Positions 1 through 7,964 of a stretch of DNA of 64,000 nucleotides are shown here, piece by piece (within the stretch, counting starts at the first letter, position 1; each line of letters starts with the position of its first letter). This DNA comes from JAADEM01 sp965371855. Lineage in GTDB: Bacteria > Bacteroidota > Bacteroidia > Bacteroidales > Marinilabiliaceae. The position numbers and the translations under genes were made by a program. The notes beneath the pieces are model-generated. The model was not told the DNA's origin. It worked only from the letters and a program-made list of their open reading frames with translations, and ran no database searches. The stretch lies in the NCBI GenBank assembly GCA_965371855.1, contig CBDUZZ010000015.1, positions 6,022 to 70,021 of the forward strand, read 5' to 3'.

Positions 1-144
1 ATGAACCATTGTGTCAGTTGTAATAAAGCCTTCAACTACTAACCTGGGGTTTGTGTTATTTAATTTTAAATCTATTCTTTCTGTACAACTTGTTAACAGG
101 AGGAATAATATGGGAACAATTAATATGTTATTTGTTAGCTTCAT
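1..144 (-). CDS. DUF4249-like lipoprotein, N-terminal part only
   Basis: The reverse strand from 144 down to the window edge is open for 48 codons. It starts with ATG, has a hydrophobic signal peptide and a lipobox ending in LLLTSC (Cys20), then a segment reading NPRLVVEGFITTD. That Leu-Val-Val-Glu-Gly stretch shortly after the lipid cysteine is typical of Bacteroidota DUF4249 proteins, which are commonly encoded directly after a non-SusC TonB-dependent receptor. The start lies only 2 bases after the receptor stop codon, so the two are probably translationally coupled. The rest of the gene is outside the window. Family assignment rests on the N-terminus and the neighbour; substrate unknown. 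Confidence 0.7.
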   Translation of the reverse strand, partial: MKLTNNILIVPILFLLLTSCTERIDLKLNNTNPRLVVEGFITTDTMVH

Positions 145-146
145 AA

Positions 147-2516
147 TCAGAACTTAAAATTATAGGTTATAGCGGGAATAATAGAAAAAAGATATGTCAT
201 TTCTGCATGCATTATAAAAGGATTATCTTCATCGTTTACAAAGTTAATAACCCAGGCATTCTTTCTGTAATATGCATTATATACAGAAAATACCCATTCA
301 CCTTTGTATCTTCTTTTTTTCTTATTTTTCGATTTTAAGGTGTATGAAACATCAAGTCTGTGATAATTGGGCATTCTTTCAGCATTTCGTCCGGAATAGA
401 GAGGAACAATGACACCACCTGATTCATATCTCCCGACAGGAAATGTAACAGGAGTACCTGTATAATATACCCAGTTTGCTGCAAGAAAAGAGCGTTCATT
501 TATTTTGTGGTTTACTACAATACTAATATCATGAGTATGATCGTAGGGTGATAAATAGGGTTTTCCACTGTTTATGCCGGTGATCTCACGTTCGGCTTTT
601 AACCATGTATAACCAATCCAACCATTCCATTTATCAAGATTGAATTTAACTAAAAACTCCATTCCATATGACCATGATCTGCCAAATCTTAATTCTCCGT
701 CAAGATGTTTATTTAATAACAACTCGGCATGATCTTTAAAGTCAATGGTGTTTTTCATTTTTTTATAAAAACCTTCTACAGATGTTTCAATGCGGTTAGT
801 TGCAAAATTCTTAAACAGGCCTAATGATATCTGGTCAGATACCTGAGGTTTGATATTTGGAGAAGAGGGGAACCAAATGTCGAGGGGTGAGGAGGATGTG
901 GAGTTACTTGCCATGTGCAAATATTGACGAGTTCGTGAATAGGCTGCTTTTATCGATGTAGCAGGTGTTAATATGTAGTTAATTCCTATCCGTGGTTCCA
1001 ACCCATGATATGTGTTGTAAATTTCTCCTCGTTTATATACTTTTTCGCCTATTACGTTATAATTTTCATCATATTCGTATAACGTTCCTTCTCCAATGTT
1101 TTGAAAAATGGAATAACGAATGCCATATTTAAAAGTAAATCGGTCACTTAATTTTTGAATGTTTGAGATATAAATAGCATGTTCAAGTGAGTTTGTATAC
1201 GGAATCATAATATCATTAGTCATCTCATTTTCATCTTTTCCATATGCATGTCCAGGCATTATTTTATGTAATGTTGTTTGTCCTCCAAAACTTATAGTAT
1301 TTGATGTGTTTGCATAAAAATTAAAGTCGGCTTTAAGACTCCAGTCTTTCAGGTTCGATTTCCATTCGAAAGAGTTTGCTCCACTCTCTACAGTCCCTAA
1401 TCCATAATCATAATTTGAATTAATAAATGTGATATTTGAGAATAATTTTGGATTATAAATGTGATTCCATCTTGCTGTTAATGTCTGATTTCCAAAGCTC
1501 ATTTCTGAAAAATCGTTTTTAAAAACATCCCTTCCAAAGTAGCTGCTAAGGTATATGTGGTTGTTTTTATTTATTGTATGGTTTATTTTAGCATTAAGAT
1601 CGTAAAAATATATTCTGCTATCTTTCATCTTTTCTTTTCCGAACAGGGGTAAAAAAAGATCGAGATATGAACGGCGGCCACTAACGATAAATGATGTTCG
1701 GTCTTTTACGATTGGGCCTTCAAGGGTTAGCCTTGACGAGATGGTTCCTATGCCACCTGAACCGGAGAATTTTTTATTGTTCCCGTCTTTCATGCGAATA
1801 TCTAAAAAAGAGGAAAGCCTGCCTCCACTACTAGCCGGAATATCACCCTTGTAAAGTTCAACGTTTTTTATGGCATCATTATTAAAAACCGAGAAAAAAC
1901 CAAGAAAGTGACCTGCATTATAAACAGTAGCTTCATCCAGTAGTATTAGGTTTTGATCCGGATTCCCTCCTCTTACACTAAATCCGCTGGAACCTTCACT
2001 TGATGCCTGTACTCCCGGTAGTAACTGAATTACTTTTATCAAATCAGTTTCACCCATTAAAACCGGTACCATTTTAATGTCTTTGTTTGATAGTTTGTCT
2101 GCTCCCATCTGGGAAGAAATAATATTTTGGTTTTTTTGTTTTGAACTGACAATAACTTCTTGAAGCTCTTCTGGTCTGGGAATAAGAGAGATATTCAATG
2201 TTTTATCTTTTGTGATGTCAATCCTTACTTCTTGTTCCAGATATCCCAGAAAAGCATAAATCAGATGATAAACTCCGGGCTTAAGGGATACACTGTAGAA
2301 ACCATAAGAATTTGCTACAGAACCTTCACTTGTCTCTTTAATATAAATAGTTGCACCTGTTAAGTTTTCCCCGGTTGATGCATCTTTTATATACCCGTTT
2401 ACTGTATATTTTTTTTCAGATATAGTAAGATGATTTTTTGCTGAAAAAACAAATTCCGGAATAAACAGGAAAATTAGTATTATTAAAGTTAGTGTCTTTG
2501 TATGCGTTGTCCCCAT
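147..2516 (-). CDS. TonB-dependent receptor with carboxypeptidase-like N-terminal domain
   Basis: Outer-membrane TonB-dependent transporter of about 789 residues. A signal peptide is followed by a CarboxypepD_reg-like beta-sandwich (about residues 37-115), a plug domain (about 140-245, with FSVRGGNPDQN), and a long beta-barrel ending in an aromatic residue (NFKF), as barrel proteins do. It lacks the SusC signature (ALYGSRGANGV) and an STN domain. With the DUF4249 lipoprotein that follows it forms a receptor/lipoprotein pair distinct from SusC/D. The reading frame extends to a TTG at 2528, but I prefer the ATG at 2516. A TATCTTTG box on the minus strand (2526-2533) would overlap the longer version and would leave a very short leader for the ATG start. 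Substrate cannot be inferred. Confidence 0.9.
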   Translation of the reverse strand: MGTTHTKTLTLIILIFLFIPEFVFSAKNHLTISEKKYTVNGYIKDASTGENLTGATIYIKETSEGSVANSYGFYSVSLKPGVYHLIYAFLGYLEQEVRIDITKDKTLNISLIPRPEELQEVIVSSKQKNQNIISSQMGADKLSNKDIKMVPVLMGETDLIKVIQLLPGVQASSEGSSGFSVRGGNPDQNLILLDEATVYNAGHFLGFFSVFNNDAIKNVELYKGDIPASSGGRLSSFLDIRMKDGNNKKFSGSGGIGTISSRLTLEGPIVKDRTSFIVSGRRSYLDLFLPLFGKEKMKDSRIYFYDLNAKINHTINKNNHIYLSSYFGRDVFKNDFSEMSFGNQTLTARWNHIYNPKLFSNITFINSNYDYGLGTVESGANSFEWKSNLKDWSLKADFNFYANTSNTISFGGQTTLHKIMPGHAYGKDENEMTNDIMIPYTNSLEHAIYISNIQKLSDRFTFKYGIRYSIFQNIGEGTLYEYDENYNVIGEKVYKRGEIYNTYHGLEPRIGINYILTPATSIKAAYSRTRQYLHMASNSTSSSPLDIWFPSSPNIKPQVSDQISLGLFKNFATNRIETSVEGFYKKMKNTIDFKDHAELLLNKHLDGELRFGRSWSYGMEFLVKFNLDKWNGWIGYTWLKAEREITGINSGKPYLSPYDHTHDISIVVNHKINERSFLAANWVYYTGTPVTFPVGRYESGGVIVPLYSGRNAERMPNYHRLDVSYTLKSKNKKKRRYKGEWVFSVYNAYYRKNAWVINFVNDEDNPFIMHAEMTYLFSIIPAITYNFKF

Positions 2517-2597
2517 AATGAGCTTCAAAGATACTAAAGTCTTATATCTAAAAATCTAATTTGATTTTTTTTATATGAAAATGTTCGGGTTAAAAGC

Positions 2598-2684
2598 AAA
2601 AGCAATAGCTGCCCCTAGCCAAAAGTATTTAACAATTGTAAAATAGTAATTGGTAACATTCTCAATCGTTGATTTTCGTTCACA
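2598..2684 (-). pseudogene. Fragment of GlpT-like MFS transporter 3' end
   Basis: The reverse strand reads like the C-terminus of the intact transporter at 32700-34043: RKSTIENV, then FTIVKYFWLGAA. Both ends stop abruptly; the final helix and stop codon are missing and there is no start. This is one of four such tails in the window. Its left side runs into unrelated sequence and its right side abuts a 37-base repeat at 2691. Confidence 0.7.
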
Positions 2685-2690
2685 ATTAAA

Positions 2691-2727
2691 AAATGTTTAT
2701 AGATTTTTTCAAATTAGGAAGAAAACA
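2691..2727. repeat. 37-bp direct repeat, copy 1 (copy 2 at 14942-14978)
   Basis: An identical 37-base stretch containing ATTTTTTCAAATTAGGAAG occurs here and at 14942-14978. Flanking bases differ at once on both sides. Each copy lies upstream (lower coordinate) of a decayed ATPase that is itself duplicated (394-bp repeat), so both repeats may come from one duplicated segment. It begins exactly where the transporter fragment ends. Confidence 0.8.
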
Positions 2728-2862
2728 GGCTCTATGTCGAATATGGTGGGTAATAAAACGAACTCTTTCTTTTCGCTTTTCATTTTTGCCTTGATGCAAA
2801 AACGAAACAAAAAAATCAAGGCTTATTTCAAGTTGCACTTTACATGTACTTAAAGATTAAGT

Positions 2863-2959
2863 TTCCCGATTAAATCGGGAAGTGATCTCCTCGTTCCTCG
2901 GAGCTTCTCGCTCTCTCTAAATCTTTAAAACACTCCAAGTACTCCCGATTAAATCGGGA
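2863..2959. repeat. Paired REP-like palindromes
   Basis: Two near-identical palindromes with core CCCGATTAAATCGGG lie at 2863-2881 and 2943-2959. Between them is a stretch rich in CTC/GAG triplets (CTCGTTCCTCGGAGC). Paired extragenic palindromes of this sort are common between Bacteroidota genes. Just upstream, 2793-2827 holds GCCTTGA and TCAAGGC arms, another possible hairpin. No protein is encoded here. Confidence 0.65.
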
Positions 2960-3080
2960 TGAAAGAGGCCGAAATAACTAACAATTAATCCATAATTAGC
3001 GGTAATTAGCGAAATTCGTGGAATAATAAAACACTAAATTATTGCATTTACCCACCCAAGATAACATAGAGCCAGAAAAC

Positions 3081-3341
3081 AATTTTGCGACTGCAAAAAC
3101 AGTTCACATTCATTCAATGTAAATGGTACAAGTTTCAATCTTGCGGTTATCCGGTTAAACAGTTCCCCTGTGTTGTTAATTAACTTATTGATCATCCAGG
3201 ATGCGGCTGATCCGCATGTTATCAATAAAATGTCTTTCCAACCCTTCTTCTTCCATAAACAGCTACAAATTCAGATTTGTTAGAGGTTAACAGCGATCTT
3301 AACGCTTAGATTTCTTTTTTTCGCCCAATTATTTTATTCAT
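3081..3341 (-). pseudogene. Decayed AAA ATPase (ATPase_2-like), copy 1
   Basis: From ATG at 3341 the reverse strand reads MNKIIGRKKEI, a stop, then FVAVYGRRRVGKTF (Walker A), then after an internal deletion and frame change LITCGSAASWMI and FNRITARLK. These are hallmarks of Bacteroidota AAA ATPases of the archaeal ATPase_2 type. The nonsense codon, the roughly 100-codon deletion from Walker A to the sensor region, and the lost C-terminus make it dead. A copy with the same lesions lies at 15044-15459, so decay preceded duplication. Homology stops at 3081. Confidence 0.75.
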
Positions 3342-3474
3342 CTTACGCTGTATTTGGCTATAAATACAGTAAAAAATATAGATGTAGCCAAAATAGATGT
3401 TCGTAATTGGCTTTAGCTATGGATAAAGTATTGCTTGCAGCCAAATGCTTTTGCCAGTTGTGAATAATAAAACC
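3081..3474. repeat. 394-bp direct repeat, copy 1
   Basis: Bases 3081-3474 match 15199-15592 with only two mismatches that I find (A/G at 3125, T/C at 3164, approximate). The repeat holds the dead ATPase 5' part plus about 130 bases upstream. Its right edge joins an AAA_14 gene fragment in copy 1 and unrelated sequence in copy 2. The 10 bases at that edge (GGTTTTATTA on the minus strand) also fit the AAA_14 gene, giving microhomology at the join. Confidence 0.9.
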
Positions 3475-3654
3475 CTGAGGATCTTCCATGGCAAATCGTC
3501 TGTTTTGCGTGTTTTCCAAGTTGACATACAGGTAGTTGCTAAAAACATTTTTTACTAATGTTGTTTTGCCCGATTGCCTGGGGTCTACCAAATTTATAAC
3601 CGGAAAATGCGCTGCCATCTCCTTTAATATGCCTTCTATTTTTCTATCAATCAT
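3475..3654 (-). pseudogene. N-terminal fragment of AAA_14/DUF4143-type ATPase
   Basis: ATG at 3654 starts MIDRKIEGILKEM, about 60 residues with a Walker A motif DPRQSGKTTL (the usual first Gly is Asp). They closely match residues 1-62 of the ORF at 27117-30863. At DPQGFI the frame runs into the 394-bp repeat and ends at 3358 with unrelated residues. Walker B, the sensor region and the DUF4143 C-terminal domain are all missing. The upstream sequence up to about 3900 is also shared with 30864-31020, so promoter and neighbour were copied together. Confidence 0.8.
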
Positions 3655-3664
3655 TGTTTACAAA

Positions 3665-3721
3665 TTGAAAGTACAATTTTCAAAATGTAAATAAAACACT
3701 ATGGACTGAAAGTACCATAGT
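3665..3721 (-). promoter_or_regulatory. Operator-like double motif upstream of the AAA_14 fragment
   Basis: TGAAAGTAC occurs twice, at 3666-3674 and 3707-3715, 41 bases apart. The second lies inside an inverted repeat, ACTATGG (3698-3704) and CCATAGT (3715-3721). The first lies inside TTGAAA...TTTTCAA. The block sits directly upstream of the ATPase start and looks like a repressor operator. The corresponding sequence upstream of 30863 has the first motif mutated (TGAAAGTGT) and the second missing. Confidence 0.45.
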
Positions 3722-3806
3722 TTTAAATTAAGAATGAAATTCATTTTACAATAATTGTTGATTTTAGAATATCGATTAATACAGAGTTTGTTGACGGTCT
3801 CAAATT

Positions 3807-3888
3807 AGCCTTTCGCCTTAGTATTTCAAACAAAAAGTGCCAGTATCACTGAAATTATAGAAGCCCCAAGCCAGAAAAATTTGGCAAT
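3807..3888 (-). pseudogene. GlpT-like MFS transporter 3' fragment
   Basis: The reverse strand reads AKFFWLGASIISVILALFV, then TGA where the intact gene at 32700 has Trp, then the old stop region. The 3' flank (GACGGTCTCAAATTAG) is shared with the fragment at 30940. Its 5' side joins the T9SS sorting-domain remnant across a shared ATTGCCAAAT, again a microhomology join. Confidence 0.75.
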
Positions 3889-4108
3889 TTTTCAATATTC
3901 GAAACATCAATCCTGGTTTGTCTGTTTTTCACCTGTATTTTTTTCACCATTTTTCCGGAAACATCATACACTTCAATATTTGGGTTATTTCTTTTTGCAC
4001 TTGCAAACAGTTGATTGGGCATCTACTTGTATATAATTTTTTGCAGGGTTCGGATAAATTATAATTTGCTCTTCATCTAACTCCAAAGCACTTGTGGTTG
4101 AATAATCC
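3880..4108 (-). pseudogene. T9SS type A sorting domain remnant, frameshifted
   Basis: The reverse strand reads EEQIIIYPNPAKNYIQVDA, the classic start of a type IX secretion C-terminal sorting domain. After a frame change it continues NNPNIEVYDVSGKMVKK and RIDVSNIEK. The final strand of the domain is replaced by the transporter fragment. The cargo protein it belonged to is absent. It shows the lineage has or had a type IX secretion system. Confidence 0.75.
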
Positions 4109-4113
4109 AATTT

Positions 4114-4458
4114 AACCTGGTGCACAAAGATTATTATGAAAAAGGTGCAGATTATTCTGTACAGATGAAAGTAGAAGCCAGGTCAGTTGCCCATAAAAAT
4201 TTGGTTACTATAAAGGAAGAAACCAATCACTATTCCATTATATTTGATAGTACCCTTGCTTCAAAAGTTGGATCTGGAGAGATTCTATTTTACTACCCTG
4301 CCGGGAGTTCAGAGGATTTTTTGATGCCATTTGAAGATGGAGGAAAAATCCCTAAAGTTGCAAAAACTGAACTACTTAAAGGCAAGTACCTGGTGAAGAT
4401 TAGCTGGTATTCTGAAGGGCTGAAGTATGAGGTCGTGAAGACGATTATTGTTGAATAG
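4114..4458 (+). pseudogene. FixH-like protein, 5'-truncated
   Basis: The frame NLVHKDYYEKGADYSVQMK through GEILFYYPAGS and KGKYLVKISWYSEGLKYEV fits the Bacteroidota FixH family, small membrane proteins needed to mature cbb3-type cytochrome oxidase. A complete FixH begins with a transmembrane helix of about 25 residues; here homology starts abruptly at 4114, with an in-frame stop just upstream and only a GTG (4120) as possible start. No ccoN, ccoO, ccoP, ccoG or ccoI neighbour exists. It is most likely a displaced, helix-less remnant whose 3' half is intact. Confidence 0.7.
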
Positions 4459-4492
4459 TAGGAAGTAGATTTTTTTATAGAATTTCTCAAAT

Positions 4493-7400
4493 TTAAAAGG
4501 TTACTTTGATGTTAAAACCTAAAGTTCTAGTAGCAGGCAGATTAAAATTATCCAATGATTGGTATGCATTAGTAGTATTCATCACTAATTCAGGATCGAA
4601 TGGAGCTTCTTTATAAAAGAAAAGCAAATTCTGTCCTACAAGAGAAAAAGTTACCTTTTCAATTGGTAAACTTGAATTTTGTAAGTTTAAATTGTATGCT
4701 ACATAAACTTGTGCTAACCTGATGTTTGTCCTGTCGTATGTATAGGGTTCTTTGATCCCATTTCTCATACCAGTTACCATGTAATACGTTTCAGCATCCA
4801 TTTTTGTTACAGCAGTTCCATCAGGCATTACAGCGTTAATATTTACACCGCCAGCATCTCTTGCATCGGCTGTCCTCTGAGAAACGCCATAGCCATCTAA
4901 CATAGCCTCGGTTTGGCTAATTACTTTACCGCCAAACTTACTGTTAATATGGAATCCAAATGATAAATCTTTGTAATTAATATTATTATTCCAACCTAAA
5001 CTCCAATCCGGGTTTGAATTCCCAATAAGCTCAGTTTTATCCGTTTTTCTAATATTTCCATTATCATCCAGCAAAATCCTTCCCTGGTCATCTAATAAAA
5101 ATTTATGTACATATAAATCGCCAAATGAACCACCTTTTTTGATAATTAGCTGGTATCCTTCATTATCAGAAATATTTATCTTATCTCCTAAATCTTCGTG
5201 TATTTCTACAATTTCATTTTTATTGCTTGAGTAATTAAATGAAGTATTCCATGAAAAATCTTTTGATTTAACAGGCGTAGCATTTACAGATAATTCAATA
5301 CCTGAATTGACAATTTCACCAGCATTAACAAAATACCTGGTATATCCTGAACCTGAAGGTGCAGGTAAGTTAATAAATTGGTCCCGGCTATTGATATTGT
5401 AATAAGTAAAATCAAGTCCTAGCCTCCCAGTAAAAAATCTCCAGTCAACACCAAACTCATTGCTTCTCAACATTTCGGGCTTTAAGTTGGTAAATGGTTT
5501 TGTTGTATTTATAGCAACTCCAGTAAAAGTAATCGTATGATTGGGATGAACCATATTGAAAGGGACTTCGTTTGCAACGGTTGTATGTGATGCCCTTATT
5601 TTTCCAAAGCTAATAAAGTCAGGGAGTTCAACCATTTCGCTAACAATGCAGGTTAACCCAAATGCATGATAAAAATAGGAATCGTTTCCTGTTCCGGCTA
5701 ATGTTGAAGCCCAGTCATTCCTGCCCGAGACATCTAAAAATAACATCTCTTTGTAACCCAGCTGGACATTGGCAAAAACAGCTTCTTTTATTATCTTACT
5801 TCCATAAGTTGAATTTACCATCACATTATCCGCAATATTCTGGAAATTAAACTCGTTGGCAAATCTTAACCCGTTTATTCCTGTGGATACGCTAACACCA
5901 ACTCCATAATTTGATTGTTGATAGCTTGCACCGGCAATTGCATTTAAACTGATGTCCCCAAAATTTTTGCCATAAGTTAAAATAGCATCTGTGAAAATTA
6001 GCTCATCGGTGAACTTGTTATAATCCCATGCTCCATTCGGATGTACATTGGTTCCATTTGAACCGGCATAGTACTTTCTTTCATATGATTTATTTGCATA
6101 ATCATAATTACCCCTTAATTGGAGGCTAAGATTATCATCGATTTGGTAATCTAATAAAAGACTGCTAATAACTCTTTTTGTGTTATCTTCCTGAGGTTGC
6201 CTGTTAATAACCCAATATGGATTTGATTGATGGTGGTCTTCAACAAACCAATTTTGAAGATACATATTCCTTGGCTCGTTAAATACCTCATAGCTATCTT
6301 TATATGAATTAAAATCCATATTCCGAGGAAAGAAATATAATCCGGTAAGAGGATTAATGTAATATCCTGCGGGGTTTCTGTTATTCGTAACTTCATCTGT
6401 CAACATTACATTGGATGAAACAATCAATTTATCATTAAAAAGTTTAGTTGATTGTTTAAATGTAACATTGTTCTTTTGATACTTGTTTTCGGGTACTACA
6501 CCATTAGAAGTTGTATTTGCAAAAGAAAGGTATGCAGTTGTTTTATCATTCCCACCACTAATAATTACTGAATTTAAAAGGTTGAGCCCTGTTTCAAAGA
6601 AATCATCAACAAAACTGCTGTTATAATTCCCTTTTGTTGTTGACCAACTCTCTTTTGCCCCATCAACACTGCCATATTCAAATTGTAGGTCAGGGGTTTC
6701 AATAATACTTTCAAAAGTAACGCCTGAGCTAATTTCAATCCTTGTTTTACCTTCTTTACCACTTTTTGTAGTAATAAGAACTACACCATTTGCACCCTGG
6801 CTGCCATAAAGCGCTGCAGCATTTGATCCCTTAAGTAAAGTAAGGCTTTCAATGTCTTCAGGGTTAATTTGAGAGATCCCATCACCACCATCAACCCCAC
6901 CCCACATTCCTGCCTGTATCCCTTTATTGTTTGCCATGGGGATACCATCAATAACATAAAGTGGTTCACTTGTACCGCTTAAAGATTTGTTACCCCTTAA
7001 AATAACTTTGGTAGAACCACCTGCGCCAGAACTATTTTTCTTGATTTCAATACCGGCTACTTTACCTGAAAGGCTATTCAGAAAGTTAATGTCTTTTGTT
7101 TTGGTTAATTCATCGCGACCAATAGTTTGGATTGCATAGGTTAATGTTTTTTCCTGCCTAAGGATACCAAGTGCAGATACTATTACTTCATCAACACCAA
7201 TGGTTGATGATTCCAGAATAACGTTAATTTCATTTTTGCCGGCAATAGGTTCTTCAACTGTTGCCATACCAATAAATGAAAACACCAAAGTGGTTGCATT
7301 CAGTGGTACATCCAGGTTATAATTCCCATCAATGTCGGATGTAATACCTACCGTAGTACTTTTCACATATACCGAAACACCGGGCAATGCCTTTCTCTTT

Positions 7401-7831
7401 TCATCCATAGCTTTCCCTGAAATTGATTTTAAGTGTTGTGGTTCTAATTCAATTTCTACCTTAACTTGAGGTTGTTCCCTGATTACAACAGTTTTGTTCT
7501 CAATTTCATAAATTAACCCGTTTGGTGTAAGTACCTTATCTAAAATTTCTTCGACTGTAGCATTGTTAAGTTTAATACTTATTTTGGGAAGTTCTTTAAA
7601 AAGGTCGGACCGGTATAGAAAATAAAACTCGCTTTGTTCTCTAATTTCTTCTAATATCTGTTCCACATTTACATTCCTGACACGTATTGTCAGTTTCGTG
7701 TTTTGTGAGTAACTACCAGTCGAAACCAATAAAAGGTTTACAAACAAAAAAAAGATCGTAACCCTCCTATTGAAGACAGCGTGATTTGGTTTTCTCATTA
7801 CGCTTATACGCACACGTTTTTCAATCAGCAT
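4493..7831 (-). CDS. SusC/RagA-type TonB-dependent transporter with STN domain (locus 1, second copy)
   Basis: Outer-membrane TonB-dependent SusC-family porin of 1112 residues that would work with the SusD at 7965. Order: signal peptide (about 1-42), STN domain (about 66-118), CarboxypepD_reg-like domain (136-208), plug (about 215-355) with the SusC hallmark ALYGSQGANGV, then the beta-barrel ending in KVTF. From the CarboxypepD domain onward it is strikingly similar to the SusC at 9572, including long identical stretches. The N-terminus differs: this copy has the STN domain that lets FecR-linked receptors signal, the other does not. A perfect hairpin terminator (7908-7937) and a TATATTTG box (7871-7878) separate it from susD, so it is probably transcribed at least partly on its own. 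AAAGGGGAA precedes the ATG. Confidence 0.93.
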   Translation of the reverse strand: MLIEKRVRISVMRKPNHAVFNRRVTIFFLFVNLLLVSTGSYSQNTKLTIRVRNVNVEQILEEIREQSEFYFLYRSDLFKELPKISIKLNNATVEEILDKVLTPNGLIYEIENKTVVIREQPQVKVEIELEPQHLKSISGKAMDEKRKALPGVSVYVKSTTVGITSDIDGNYNLDVPLNATTLVFSFIGMATVEEPIAGKNEINVILESSTIGVDEVIVSALGILRQEKTLTYAIQTIGRDELTKTKDINFLNSLSGKVAGIEIKKNSSGAGGSTKVILRGNKSLSGTSEPLYVIDGIPMANNKGIQAGMWGGVDGGDGISQINPEDIESLTLLKGSNAAALYGSQGANGVVLITTKSGKEGKTRIEISSGVTFESIIETPDLQFEYGSVDGAKESWSTTKGNYNSSFVDDFFETGLNLLNSVIISGGNDKTTAYLSFANTTSNGVVPENKYQKNNVTFKQSTKLFNDKLIVSSNVMLTDEVTNNRNPAGYYINPLTGLYFFPRNMDFNSYKDSYEVFNEPRNMYLQNWFVEDHHQSNPYWVINRQPQEDNTKRVISSLLLDYQIDDNLSLQLRGNYDYANKSYERKYYAGSNGTNVHPNGAWDYNKFTDELIFTDAILTYGKNFGDISLNAIAGASYQQSNYGVGVSVSTGINGLRFANEFNFQNIADNVMVNSTYGSKIIKEAVFANVQLGYKEMLFLDVSGRNDWASTLAGTGNDSYFYHAFGLTCIVSEMVELPDFISFGKIRASHTTVANEVPFNMVHPNHTITFTGVAINTTKPFTNLKPEMLRSNEFGVDWRFFTGRLGLDFTYYNINSRDQFINLPAPSGSGYTRYFVNAGEIVNSGIELSVNATPVKSKDFSWNTSFNYSSNKNEIVEIHEDLGDKINISDNEGYQLIIKKGGSFGDLYVHKFLLDDQGRILLDDNGNIRKTDKTELIGNSNPDWSLGWNNNINYKDLSFGFHINSKFGGKVISQTEAMLDGYGVSQRTADARDAGGVNINAVMPDGTAVTKMDAETYYMVTGMRNGIKEPYTYDRTNIRLAQVYVAYNLNLQNSSLPIEKVTFSLVGQNLLFFYKEAPFDPELVMNTTNAYQSLDNFNLPATRTLGFNIKVTF

Positions 7832-7870
7832 TTCCCCTTTTAAGGTTGAATATATTATTATTAGTTAAGA

Positions 7871-7878
7871 CAAATATA
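7871..7878 (-). promoter_or_regulatory. TAnnTTTG-type -7 box upstream of the second susC
   Basis: The minus strand reads TATATTTG, fitting the Bacteroidota -7 consensus TAnnTTTG, about 40 bases before the ATG at 7831. The same octamer with similar surroundings lies upstream of the sigma gene (14562-14569). No clear -33 TTTG at ideal spacing. Confidence 0.45.
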
Positions 7879-7907
7879 TCATAAAAATTCTTTTCTTGAT
7901 AATAATA

Positions 7908-7937
7908 AATGCCGCCTCATAAATATGAGGCGGCATT
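7908..7937 (-). terminator. Hairpin between susD and the second susC
   Basis: Perfect 13-bp stem, AATGCCGCCTCAT with ATGAGGCGGCATT, and a 4-base loop. It sits 28 bases after the susD stop. On the minus strand the stem is followed by TATTATTATC, only moderately T-rich, so it may terminate partially or protect the upstream mRNA. Confidence 0.7.
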
Positions 7938-7964
7938 CAACTAAACTAAACCTATGTGTTAGAA

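Noticed and set aside
2517..2528. TTG start of the TonB receptor at 2528
   Set aside because: An ATG four codons downstream begins a normal signal peptide and avoids overlap with the TATCTTTG box.
2650..2853. 67-residue plus-strand frame
   Set aside because: Crosses the transporter remnant, the 37-bp repeat and intergenic palindromes; no coding signal.
3358..3474. C-terminal part of the AAA_14 fragment frame as a new domain
   Set aside because: These codons belong to the 394-bp repeat and also occur at 15476-15592 without the ATPase part, so they are read-through.
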